Origin: Eunapius fragilis
Taxonomy: Eukaryota > Porifera > Demospongiae > Spongillida > Spongillidae
Reading direction: 5' to 3'
NCBI GenBank assembly: GCA_963681505.1
Contig: OY811981.1
Span: 7,624,916-7,688,915 of the forward strand
Length of the DNA stretch: 64,000 nt
A program made the translations under genes and the position numbers. Position 1 is the stretch's first letter. Each line of letters begins with the position of its first letter. Shown here piece after piece: positions 23,201 through 34,867 of this stretch. The notes under the pieces are model-generated. The model had not been told where the DNA came from. It ran no database searches and saw only the letters and a list, made by a program, of their open reading frames with translations.

Positions 23201-26200
23201 ATGCAATGTATGATAGAAATGAATTTGCTCATGCTGATTAGTGGGTTTATGGTTGTAGAAAGTTGTGGCAATTATTGAATTTTAGGCCACTGAATGAGAA
23301 AGTTTATTTTCATCAATGAACTATGTTCAAACTATGACCTGACATTTTGTAATGGTATTGGATTTATGGATGCCGTTTGACATGGTGATGATGTAAGTGG
23401 AGATGTTATTATTTGTTGGTCCACCATGTGATTAAGTAGCTAGTTTGAAAGTATGTGTGCGTAAATTTGATGATGCTATATTTCCGAACGGAATTCATCT
23501 TGGTCGATGGACCTGACTGACATTTTTCTACTATGCTTTTAGGCTGTAAGTTTGAGCTTTGTATATCATGCCTTGCATGCAATATGATAGAAATGATTTT
23601 GCGCATGCTGATTAGTAGGTTTATGGTTGTAGAAAGTTGTGGCAATGAATGAATTTGAGGCCAATGAATGAATTTGAGGCCAATGAATGAGATTCTTTTT
23701 TTTTTCATCGATCTACTGTGTTCAGTGGATGCACACTGTGATAAAATAGCTAATTTTAAATTGTACGTGTGTAAATGTGAATTTTCATTGTCTAATTGCC
23801 ACGATGCTGTGTTTCTGAATGGAATTCATCTTGGATGATGGACATGACTGACAATCTTTGTATGATCATTTAGTATGTAAGTTTGTTGTTCATTCAGCTT
23901 AGTGTATCAAGCCTTCCATGCAATATGATAGATAAGATTTTGCGCATTCTAATTAGTGGGTTTATGGTTGTAGAAAGTTGTGGCAATTAATAAATTTGAG
24001 GCCAATGAATGAGATAGATAATTTTCATCAATGTACTGTGTTCAAACTATACCTTGACATTGTGTAAGGGTATTGTATTTATGGATATCATTTGACATGG
24101 TGTCGGTGGAGGTGTTGTTATCAGTCAGTGCACAATGTGATTAAGTAGCTAATTTGATAGTATATGTGCGTGAATGTGAATTTTCATTGTCATATTGCCA
24201 TGATGCTGTGTTTCTGATTGGAAATCATTTTTGACGATGGACCTAACTGCCCATGTTTCTACTGTGCTGTAGCGCGTAAGTTTACTTACTATTGAGCTTT
24301 GTGTATCAAGCCTTGCATGCAATATGACAGAAATGATTTTGCCATGGTGATTAGTAGGTTTATAGTTATGCCAACGAATATATTTGAGGCCAATGAATGA
24401 GATAGTTTGTTTTCATCGATGTACTGTGTTCAAACTATACCCTGTCATTGTGTACTCAATTTACGGATACCGTTAGACATGATGATGATGTGGGTGGAGT
24501 TGTCGTTATCAGTGGGTGCACAATGTCATTAAGTAGCTATTTTGAAAGTATATGTGCATAAATGTGAATTTTCATTGTCATATTGCCACGATGCTGTATT
24601 TCTGAACGGAATTCATCGTTGATGATGGACATGACTGACAATCTTTATATGATGGTATAGTATGTAAGTGTGTTGTTTATTCAGCTTTGTGTATCAAGCC
24701 TGCCATGCAATATGATAGAAATGATTTTGCGCATGCTGATTAGTAGGTTTATGGTTGTAGAAAGTTGTGGCAATGAATGAATTTGAGGCCAATGAATGAG
24801 TTAGTTAGTTTTCATTGATGTTTTGTGTTCAAACTATAACCTGACATTTTGTAATGGTATTGGATTTATGGATACCGTTTGACATGTTGATGATGTGGGT
24901 GGAGGTGTTATTATGAATGGGTGCACAATGTGATTAAGTGGCTATAAGTGGCTAATTGTCCATAAAATTGCCACTATGCTGTATTTCGGCCCATTGAATG
25001 AGATAAACTATCTTAATCGATGTATTGCGTTCAAACTATAACCTTACATTAAGGATATTGAATTTTTGGATTCATTGTGATGATGTGGGTGGAGATGTTG
25101 TTATCAGTGGGTGCACAATGTGTTTAAGTAGCTAATTTCAAAGTATATTTGTGTAAAGGTGACTTTTCATTGTCATTTTGCAACGATGCTGTGTTTCTGA
25201 ACTGAATTCATCTTGGACGATAAACATGACTGACAATTTTTCTACGATCGTTTAGTTGGTAAGTGTGCGGATCGCTCTGCTTTTAGTATCAATCCTGTCA
25301 TGCAATATCAATATCATAGAGATGATTTATTTGTAGGTTTATGGTTGTAGAAAGTGTTGGCAATGAATGAATTTGAGGCCAATGAATGAGGTAGTTCGTT
25401 TTCATCGATGTATTGTGTTCAAACTATAACCTGACATTTTGTAATGGTATTGGATTGTTCGATACCGTTTGACATGTTGATGATGTAGGTGGAGGTGTTA
25501 TTATGAATGGGTGCACAATGTGATTAAGTGGCTAATTGTCCAAAAATGTGAATTTTCATTGTCATATTGCCACGATGCTGTATTTCGGAACGGAATTCAT
25601 CTTGGACAATGGACCTGACTGACAATTTTTCTACCGTGCTGTAGGATGTAAGTTTGTGGATTATTCAGTTTAGTGTATCATGCCTTGCATTCAATATAAT
25701 AGCAACGATTTTGTGCATGCTGATTAGTAGGTTTATGGTTGTAGAAAGTTGCTGTAATGAATGAATTTGAGGATAATGAATGAGATAGTTTCTTTTCAAT
25801 GTTCATTGATGTACTGTGTTCAAACTATACCCTGACATTGTGTAATGGTATTGGATTAATGGATACCATTTTACATGGTAATGATGTGGGTAGAGGTGTC
25901 ATTATCAGTTGGTGCACAATGTGATTAAGTAGCTAATTTGAAAGTATTTGTGTGTAAATGTGAATTTTCATTTTCATATTGCCACGATGCTGTGTTTCTG
26001 AACGGAATTCTTCTTGGACAATGGACGTGTCGGACAATTTTTCTACCATGCTGTAGGATGTGAGTTTGTGGATTTTTCAGTTTAGTGCATCATTCCTTGC
26101 ATGCAATATGATAGAAATGATTTTGCGCATGCTGATGGTACTGTTTAGGGAGCTAAACAAGGTTTAATGGGCACTAGTAATTCCTGTTTACATGCATAAC

Positions 26201-26416
26201 CACATCACACTCCAGCTTTATCTTTGTGATATGGGGTAGCCTTACTTTTGTTATACGGCGCTGGGCGATGGCCCATTTGTTCGCTTATTGTTGTATAATC
26301 GGACGGCCAGCCTCTGGGTATGCATGTATATAAGGATGATGCACAACTCCAGTGCATGCTACTGGTCAACAGGTGCTGGAGAGCTGCACCTTTCCCATCC
26401 TTGCACTTGCTGTATG

Positions 26417-27477
26417 GGGTCATTCCAAAAACGTTTTTACCACCCTAGTGTCAAATCTGCACTATATTACCCATATTTATTATCCACTTAGAAATATATA
26501 CTTTCACAATACAATTGTATACTCTATCACTCTTTGTTTACCAGATACACTGCCTTTGAATAATTAATCATTTTTTGCTTTGAATGACTACTGCTTCCCC
26601 CTTACAATTGGCATGCTCATTTTCTGTGCACAGAAGGAAGGGTTTTATGGGAACACACCCTTCAGCATGTGAATGCACATTGTTGGTCATAAGGGGGAGT
26701 GGCAATACATCCATTTAGCATAAGGTTGTAACATAGCAAAAAATAATTAAAAAATTATGACACCATTCTTTGTTTGTTAGATAGCTGCCGACAGTTAACA
26801 GCTTTCTGTGAATTCAACTTTTTGGGATACCGATCACATGGTCTGGGATTTTGATTCAAAAGCCAGGCTGCCATATTTAATCTCCCTTTGGCATTCATAT
26901 CAATCACATTATTGAAACTTTTATCAAAACAAATCAACCACAAAGTAATTGAACAATTACTTTGTGGTTGTTTTGTTTTAATGAATGCGATTGATGTGAA
27001 TGCAAAAGGGAGATTAAATATGGCAGCCTGGCTTTTGAATCAAAATCCCAGACCATGTGATCAGTATCCCAAAAAGTTGAATTCACAGAAAGCTGTTAAC
27101 TGTCGGCAGCTATCTAACAAACAAAGAATGGTGTCATAATTTTTTAATTATTTTTTGCTATGTTACAACCTTATGCTAAATGGATGTATTGCCACTCCCC
27201 CTTATGACCAACAATGTGCATTCACATGCTGAAGGGTGTGTTCCCATAAAACCCTTCCTTCTGTGCACAGAAAATGAGCATGCCAATTGTAAGGGGGAAG
27301 CAGTAGTCATTCAAAGCAAAAAATGATTAATTATTCAAAGGCAGTGTATCTGGTAAACAAAGAGTGATAGAGTATACAATTGTATTGTGAAAGTATATGT
27401 TTCTAAGTGGATAATAAATATGGGTAATATAATGCAGATTTGACACTAGGGTGGTAAAAACGTTTTTGGAATGACCC
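26417..27477. mobile_element. 1.06-kb foldback nested in the DIRS-type remnant
   Basis: Terminal GGGTCATTCC (26417) and GGAATGACCC (ending 27477) open two arms of about 530 bp that meet near 26947 at GTAATTGAACAATTAC. Positions pair to a sum of 53894 at the outer ends and at mirrored frames (26755/27139). The arms are imperfect near the centre, which argues against an assembly artefact. TATG occurs directly before and after the element (26413-26416 and 27478-27481), consistent with a 4-bp target duplication. There is no transposase, and the class is undetermined. Confidence 0.75.
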
Positions 27478-27478
27478 T

Positions 27479-27878
27479 ATGATGCATTTCCTGCTCATAT
27501 TCAATTACAGTAAGGCAGGGGGTGGAGCCCTGCAGGTTTGTCCCTACAAAGCCGGCTAGCCAAGCAGGGACTAGCGTCCTGGCTTGGTACACAGGTCACG
27601 CAGTTGGTGACCAGCGTCATCCTGGTGCCTGTCTAGCCGGCAGACTTTCCCAACGATCCTGGAAGCCAAGCCTGGACCAGTGTTCTGGCTTTGGTACACA
27701 GGTCACCCGGTTGTGGTCGGCGGCACTAGCTGGTGCCACCACTGCCGTGGAGTTTGTGTACAGGGACACAGGCTCGTGGGGTACTCCTGCCCCTTGCCCC
27801 CATTTGCTGCCAATCAGTCAACCAATGATGGTCATGCTTGCATCACGTTTGGGTGTATCCAGCTAGGAATTATTAGGT
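27479..27878 (+). repeat. DIRS-type 3'-end segment with an internal direct repeat
   Basis: This is the right-hand part of the remnant. Two diverged copies of a unit of roughly 110 bp follow each other, each with CTGGCTTGGTACACAGGTCAC-like and CTGGTGCC-like blocks (about 27568-27625 and 27678-27745). The corresponding region of the intact element (about 50850-51040, minus strand) has a similar arrangement. In DIRS elements such regions take part in circular replication, so this may be the counterpart of an internal complementary region. That is inference. Confidence 0.5.
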
Positions 27879-29836
27879 TGATAATTAATGGTAGGTTTAT
27901 GTTTGTAGAAAGTTGTGGCAATGAATGAGATAGATTATTTTCATCGATGTTCAAACTATACCCTTACATTATTGAATATGTTTGACATGTTGATGATGTG
28001 GGTGGAGGCGTTGTTACCAGTGGTTGCACAATGTGATTCCAGTAGCTAATTTGAAAGTATGGGTGTGTAAATGTGAATTTTCATTGTCATATTGCCATGA
28101 TGATGTGTTTCTGAACGAAATTCGTGTTGGACTATGGTCTTGACTGACAATACTGTGCTTTAGGCAGTAAGTTAACTTAATGTATGAAGCTTTGCATGCA
28201 ATATGACAGAAATGATTTTGTGCATGCTGATTGGTAGGTTTATGTTTGTAGAAAGTTGTGGCAATGAACGAATTTGAGGCCAATGAATGAGATAGATGAT
28301 TTTCATCGATGTACTGTGTTCAAACTATACCCTGACATTGTGTAATGGTATAGGATTTATGGATACCGTTTGACATGGTGATGATGTGGGTGGAGGTGTT
28401 ATCATCAGAGGGTGCACAATGTGATTAAGTAGCTAATTTGAAAGTATCTGTGCGTAACTGTGAATTTTCATTGTCTAATTGCCACGATGCTGTGTTTCTG
28501 AACGGAATTCATCTTGGATGATGGACCTGAATGACAATCTTTGTATGATGGCTTAGTATGTAAGTCTGCTGCTTAGTGTATCAAGCCTTCCATGCATTAT
28601 GATATAAAAGTATTTTGCGCATGCTAATTTGTAGTTTTATGGTTGTAGAAAGTTGTGGCAATGAATACATTTGAGGCTAATGAATGAGATAGATAATTTT
28701 CATTGATGTACTGTGTTCAAACTATACCCTGACATTGTATAAGGGTTTTGAATTTATGGATACTGTTTGACATGGTGATGATGTGGGTGGAGGTGTTGTT
28801 ATCAGTGGGTGCACAATAATTTGAAACTATATGTGCGTAAATGTGCATTTTCATTGTCATATTGCCACGATGCTATGTTTCTAAACGGAATTCATCTTGG
28901 ACGATGGACCTAACTGACAATTTTTCTACCATGCTTTAGCGCGTAAGTTAAATGTCTATTGTGCTTAGTGTATCAAGCCTTGCATGCATTATGACAGAAA
29001 TGATTTTGCATATGCTGATTAGTAGGTTTATGGTTGTAGAAAGTTGTGGCAATGAATAAGTTTGAGGCCAATGAATGAGATAGATATTTTTCATCAATGT
29101 ACTGTGTTCAAACTATACCCTGACATTTTGTAAGGGTATTGAATTTATGGATACCGTTGGACATGGTGATGATGTGGGTGGAGGTGTTGTTATCAGTGGG
29201 TGCACAATGTGATGAAGTAGCTAATTTAAATGTATATGTGCGTAAATGTTAATTTTCATTGTGATGTTGCCACGATGCTCTGTTTTTGAACTAAATTCAT
29301 CTTGAACAATGGACCTGACTCATAATTTTTCTACGATGATCTAGTTGGTAAGTGTGAGGATTACTCAGATTTTAGTATCAATCCTGGCATGCAATATGAC
29401 AGAAATGATTTTGCGCATGCTGATTAATAGGTTTATGGTTTTAGAAGTTGTGGCAATGAATAAATTAATGAATGATATAGCTTATTTTCATCGATGTATT
29501 GTGTTCAAACTATACCCTGACATTGTGTGATGGTATTGGATTGATGGATACCGTTTGACATGGTGAGGATGTGGGTGGAGGTGTTATTATCAGTGGGTGC
29601 ACAATGTGATTAAGTAGCTAATTTGAAAGTATATGTCCGTAAATGTGAATTTTCATTGTCATTTTGCCATAATGCTGTGTCTCTGAACGAAATTCATCTT
29701 GGATGATGGACCTGACTGACTGACAATTTTTCTACTATGCTTTAGGCCGTAAGTTTCATTACCAATGAGCTTTGTATATCAAGCCATGCATGCAATATGA
29801 CACAAATGATTTTGCGCATGCTGATTAGTAGGTTTA
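27879..29836 (+). repeat. Satellite array, block B
   Basis: About five ~395-bp monomers between the DIRS-type remnant and the 432-bp element. The monomers are more diverged than in block A and contain small internal deletions. The first monomer is shortened (about 27895-28245). Monomer landmarks are as in block A. Confidence 0.88.
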
Positions 29837-30268
29837 CAGTGCGAAACGTAATTCATGATATTTGTATGGCCAAATGGCCATTCCATTATGATATTGATTG
29901 GCCCTTTTCAGGATTTGGTTGGCCACTTTGTATAGTGTACAATTGTACATTTTTACTCTGGTTTGAACTGCATGTTAATCATTTTCAGTTTTCAAGTACA
30001 GACGTTACGTGCACTATTAGCAGCTATAGTTGGTATTACAATTAAAGAACATGCTAATCGGACCTAAATGGTAGCTGCGTACTTGTCATCAGGTGTGCGA
30101 TGAAAAGTTCGGTATCCGTATCGGTGGTGGGAATAAATATGCACTTGCATCGCGGTACGATAGCGCAATAAATAATCGGTCAAATGACCGATCACGAACA
30201 ATATTGTGCGGCCATTTTAGCAAAATGATCTGAAAATGGCCGTGGGCCGGCCGTTAATTTCCACACTG
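29837..30268. mobile_element. 432-bp non-autonomous element with CAGTG ends
   Basis: Starts CAGTGCGAAACG and ends TTTCCACACTG, so both ends read CAGTG inward. GGTTTA occurs directly before (29831-29836) and directly after (30269-30274), and the satellite normally has this sequence once, so it is a probable target duplication of about 6 bp. The interior has no open frame of note and a small hairpin (CGGTCAAATGACCG near 30177). The ends resemble hAT-like or mariner-like short inverted repeats, but I cannot assign a superfamily. Confidence 0.6.
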
Positions 30269-32285
30269 GGTTTATGGTTATAGTAAGTTGTGGCAATGAA
30301 TGAATTTGAGGATTATTTTTATCGATGTACTGTGTTGAAACTATACCCTGACATTGTGAAATGGTATTGAATTTATGGATACAGATTGACATGATGACGA
30401 TGTGGGTGGAGCTGCTATTATCAGTGGTTGCACAATTTGATTAAGTAGCTATTTTGAAAGTATGTTTGCGTAAATGTGAGTTTTCATTGTCATATTGCCC
30501 ACGATGCTGTGTTTCTGAATGGAATTCATCTTGGACGATGGACCTAACTGACAATTTTCCTACCATGCTGTAGCGTGTAAGTTTAATGGCTATTTAGCTT
30601 AGTCTATCAAGCTTTGCATGCAGTATGATAGAAATGATTTTGCGCATGCTGATTAGTAGATTTATGGTTGTAGAAAGTTGTGGCAATGAATGAATTTGAG
30701 GCCAATGAATGAGAGATTATTTTCATCGATGTACTGTGTTCAAACTATGTGTAATTATATTGGGTTATGGATACCGTTTGACGTGGTAATGATGTGGGTG
30801 GAGGTGTTATTATCAGTGGGTGCACAAGTGATTAAGTAGTCAATTAGTATGTATATGTGCTTAAATGTGAATTTCGTTGCAATATTGCCATGATGCTGTG
30901 TTTCTGAACAAAATTCATCTTTGACGATGGACCTAACTTACAATTTTGCTACTATGCTGTAGGATGTAAGTTTGTGGATTATTCAGTTTAGTGTATCAAG
31001 CCTTGCATGCAATATGATAAAAATCATTTTGTGCATGCTGATGTGTATCAAGCCTTGCATGCATTATGCTAGAAACAATTTTGTGCATGCTGATTAGTAG
31101 GTTTGTGGTTGTGCAATGTTGTGGTAATTAATGAATTTGAGGCCAATGATGAGATAGTTTATTTTCATTGATGTGCCAAACTATACCCTGACATTGTGTA
31201 AGGGTATTGAATTTATGGATACCGTTTGACATGGTGATGATGTGGGGGGAGGTGTTGTTATCAGTGGGTGCACAATGTGATTAAGTTGCTAATATTTAAG
31301 TAAATGTGAATTTTCATTGTCATATTGCCATGATGCTGTGATACTGAATGGAATTCATCTTGGACGATGGACCTAACTGACAATTTTTCTACCATGCTGT
31401 AGCGCGTAAGTTTAATGACTATTGAGCTTCGTGTATCAAGCCTTGCATGCAATATGACTTTTTGCATGCTGATTAGTAGGTTTATGGTTGTAGAAAGTTG
31501 TGGCAATGAATAAATTTGAGGCCAATGAATGAGATAGATGATTTTCATCGATGCACTATGTTCAAACTATACCCTGACATTGGGTAAGGTATTGAATTTA
31601 TGGATCTCATTTGACATGGTGATGATGTGGGTGGAGGTGTTGTTATCAGTGGGTGTACAATGTGATTAAGTAGCTAATTTGTAAGTATGTGTGCGTAAAT
31701 GTGAATTTTAATTGTCATATTGCCATGATGCTGTGTTTCTGAACGGAATTCATCTTGAACGATGGACCTGACTCACATTTTTTCTACGATGGTCTAGTTG
31801 GTAAGTGTGAGGATTACTCAGCTTTTAGTATCAATTCTGGCATGCAATATGATAGAAATGATTTTGCATATGCTGATTAGTAATTTTATGGTTGTGAAAG
31901 TTGTTTCAATGAGGGAATTAATGAATGAGATAGTTTATTTTCATCGATGTACTGTGCTCAAACTATTCCCTGACATTGTGTAATGGTATTGGATTGATGG
32001 ATACCGTTTGACATGGTGATGATGTGGGTGGAGGTGTTATTGTCAGTGGGTGCACAATGTGATTAAGTAGCTGATTTGAAAGCATATGTGCGTAAATGTG
32101 AATTTTCATTGTCATATTGCCACGATGCTGTGTTTCTGAACGCAATTGATCTTGGACGATGGACCAAACTGGCAATTTTTCTACTATGCTTTAGGTTGTA
32201 AGTTTGATGATTATTGAGCTTTGTGTATCAAGCCTTGCATGCAATATGACAGAAATGATTTTGCACATGCTGATTAGTAGGTATA
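30269..32285 (+). repeat. Satellite array, block C
   Basis: About five diverged ~400-bp monomers, some with deletions (around 31020 a short segment containing CCTTGCATGC is duplicated). The block ends exactly where the 1.8-kb foldback enters, at GGTATA. Confidence 0.88.
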
Positions 32286-34084
32286 CAGTGGAAATCGTCG
32301 TTAAAATTTTTTGGGTGTGTTTTAATGTTAACTTGATTTTTTAACATTAACTGTATGCAGTATTGAAAATCTGACAACACAGTGTTGTTGACCAAACATT
32401 TGTAAACAAGTACCGGAAATAAGTAAGTGTCACGTGACTAACACGTCTGTTTGTTTTTGTTTTTAAGTGTCCCAGTCCAAAAAACGGATTTGTAGCATAT
32501 TTCTCAGCTCTGAGGCAGCAGATCAACACAAAATTTGGTATATAAGAGAAAAACAAACCTGCCCAACGTTTGGCCGAGTCACATTTCAAACCCGGGAAAT
32601 ATTTTGTGTGTTTTCATGGGAGACACGTTTGTTTAGGTCGAAAAGCGTTTAGCATGCCGTTTTGCACAGTGGGCGTTATATGCGACAGTACATCGATTTG
32701 TATATCGAGGGATGGTTATTGCACCATAGACACCTATGTTTACAACGTAACAGTTAATTTTACCGTCAAAACTCTGCTTGCAAACGTTGAAGCTTAGAAA
32801 ACACGCCATTTTCGAGTGAATCTCATTGCAAATGTTACGTTATTGTAACAATTTCTTAATATTAATTAAAGTTTCGATTTTATGGCTGGTTCTTAGGTTC
32901 TTCTAAGAACCAAACATCAACCAACGCGGCGAGCAAATAAGGAGGCAAATCATGTGTGGGCATCGTTGAAGCGAAGGAAGGCTCCGAGGGGTAATCCCGA
33001 AGCTGCCGCTTTGAAGCGGTGGTCGGTCAGCGAAGCAAGTTCCTCAAAGAGCAGAAGGACGAATGCTACTATCGCAGAGAATGCAGCCAAGGAATTGGAG
33101 TCCCTCGCTGTACACATGCCAAATGTGTCCGATAGTGATGAAACATCTGACTCACATTTGTTTGGGCATCAGTGGGAGTGGACACCTCTATGTAGAACAT
33201 TCGTAATGCAAACGCTCTTGCCTCACTATCGGACACATTTGGCATGTGTACAGCGAGGGACTCCAATTCCTTGGCTGCATTCTCTGCGATAGTAGCATTC
33301 GTCCTTCTGCTCTTTGAGGAACTTGCTTCGCTGACCGACCACCGCTTCAAAGCGGCAGCTTCGGGATTACCCCTCGGAGCCTTCCTTCGCTTCAACGATG
33401 CCCACACATGATTTGCCTCCTTATTTGCTCGCCGCGTTGGTTGATGTTTGGTTCTTAGAAGAACCTAAGAACCAGCCATAAAATCGAAACTTTAATTAAT
33501 ATTAAGAAATTGTTACAATAACGTAACATTTGCAATGAGATTCACTCGAAAATGGCGTGTTTTCTAAGCTTCAACGTTTGCAAGCAGAGTTTTGACGGTA
33601 AAATTAACTGTTACGTTGTAAACATAGGTGTCTATGGTGCAATAACCATCCCTCGATATACAAATCGATGTACTGTCGCATATAACGCCCACTGTGCAAA
33701 ACGGCATGCGAAACGCTTTTCGACCTAAACAAACGTGTCTCCCATGAAAACACACAAAATATTTCCCGGGTTTGAAATGTGACTCGGCCAAACGTTGGGC
33801 AGGTTTGTTTTTCTCTTATATACCAAATTTTGTGTTGATCTGCTGCCTCAGAGCTGAGAAATATGCTACAAATCCGTTTTTTGGACTGGGACACTTAAAA
33901 ACAAAAACAAACAGACGTGTTAGTCACGTGACACTTACTTATTTCCGGTACTTGTTTACAAATGTTTGGTCAACAACACTGTGTTGTCAGATTTTCAATA
34001 CTGCATACAGTTAATGTTAAAAAATCAAGCTAACATTAAAACACACCCAAAAAATTTTAACGACAAGTATCACGATTTCCACTG
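32286..34084. mobile_element. 1.8-kb foldback element flanked by TA (mariner-like ends)
   Basis: Begins CAGTGGAAATCGTCG and ends CGATTTCCACTG, with TA on both sides (32284-32285 and 34085-34086) where the satellite has a single TA. TA duplication with CAGTG ends is typical of the Tc1/mariner superfamily. Arms of about 850 bp (32286-33138 and 33223-34084) pair to a constant sum of 66361 around an 84-bp spacer, apart from a 9-bp extra segment (AAGTATCAC) close to the right end. A few substitutions separate the arms, for example at 32650. Mirrored frames start MWASLKRRKAPRG (32954 plus, 33407 minus) and encode a basic, Ser-rich segment I do not recognise. No transposase is seen. Confidence 0.8.
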
Positions 34085-34086
34085 TA

Positions 34087-34550
34087 TGGTTGTAGAAAGT
34101 TGTGGCAATAAATGAATTTGAGACCAATGAATGAGAGATTGTTTTCATCGATGTACTGTGTTCAAACTATGTGTAGTGGTATTGGATTTATGGATACTGT
34201 TTGACATGGTGATGATGTGGGTGGAGGTGTTATCAGTGGGTGCACGTGATTAAGTAGCTAATTTTTTATATGTGCGTTAATGGGAGTTTTCATTGTCATA
34301 TTGCTATGATGCTGTGTTTCCATACGGAATTCATCTTGGACGATGGACCTGACTGTCTATGCTTTAGGCCGTAAGTTTGATGACTATTGAGCTTAATGTA
34401 TCAAGCCATGCATGCAATATGATAGACATGATTGTGTGCATTCTGATTAGTAGGGTTATGGCTGTAGAAAGTTGTGGCAATGAATGAATTTGAGGCCAAT
34501 GGATTTGATAGTTTATTTTCATTGATGTACTGTTGTCACACTATCGTGTT
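34087..34550 (+). repeat. Satellite array, block D
   Basis: Slightly more than one monomer between the 1.8-kb foldback and the decayed DIRS-type element. It contains the usual GTTGTAGAAAGTTGTGGCAAT and CTTTAGGCCGTAAGTTTGATG blocks and a shortened segment near 34360 in which the polypyrimidine part is lost. Confidence 0.85.
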
Positions 34551-34867
34551 GGTTTAGGTATTAAACTTGGTTTAATGTTTTGGGGAATGCGAACAATACC
34601 AGCCTAAAGCCTGGGGTTGTACCCCCTGGGGAAAGCCTCACTTCCATTCAACCCTGAGCCTAGGGAAAGCTTTGCTCCCATTCAAACCTAAAGCCTTTAA
34701 AGTCTGGGAAAAGCCTCTCTTACATCAACTAATCCCATCATCCAATCTAACACACTGTCCCCAAAAATACTGACACCTGATATGGTTCCAGGTCACATAT
34801 GTATGGTAGGGTGGGCAGCAATCACTCAGTTCAAAGGTAAGGCTACCAGCTGCATTGTTTATTTGTG

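Larger units (their letters stand above)
8841..26136 (+). repeat. Satellite array, block A (about 43 monomers of ~400 bp)
   Basis: Head-to-tail copies of a monomer close to 400 bp. Landmarks recurring in order are GGTTTATGGTTGTAGAAAG, GAATTTGAGGCCAATG, TTCATCGATGTACTG, GGATACCGTTTGACATGG, GTGGGTGCACAATG, GAACGGAATTCATC, a splice-like CTGACAATTTTTCTAC...AGnnnGTAAGT block, and CCTTGCATGCAATATGACAG followed by GCGCATGCTGATTAG. Successive GTTGTAGAAAG blocks at about 8850, 9253, 9660 and 10068 give spacings of 403-408. The block is uninterrupted by other elements. Short minus-strand frames of 75-169 codons recur because the monomer is repeated, and I do not treat them as genes. Confidence 0.93.
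26137..27878 (+). mobile_element. Internally deleted DIRS-type element remnant in the satellite
   Basis: The left end GGTACTGTTTAGGGAGCTAAAC closely matches the 5' end of the element at 50699-55540 (GGTTCTGTTTAGGGTGCTAAAC on its strand), including the hairpin GTTTAG/CTAAAC. The right part (27520-27870) matches that element's 3' region, with shared blocks such as GTCCTGGCTTGGTACACAGG and CTGGTGCCTGTCT. No RT or recombinase coding remains. A foldback (26417-27477) sits between the two end segments. The remnant ends near ATTAGGT (27872-27878), similar to the AATTAAGGT end of the intact copy. A TATA-like GTATATAAGG at about 26328 could be a relic promoter. The similarity was judged by eye. Confidence 0.7.

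Noticed and set aside
8841-26136. CRISPR-like or other prokaryotic repeat array
   Set aside because: The unit is ~400 bp with no spacer/repeat alternation, and the surroundings are eukaryotic transposons.
27522-27866. Plus-strand frame in the DIRS-type 3' segment, and 50702-51115 on the minus strand
   Set aside because: Both lie in the non-coding 3' region of the element; openness reflects GC content and the encoded residues have no domain.
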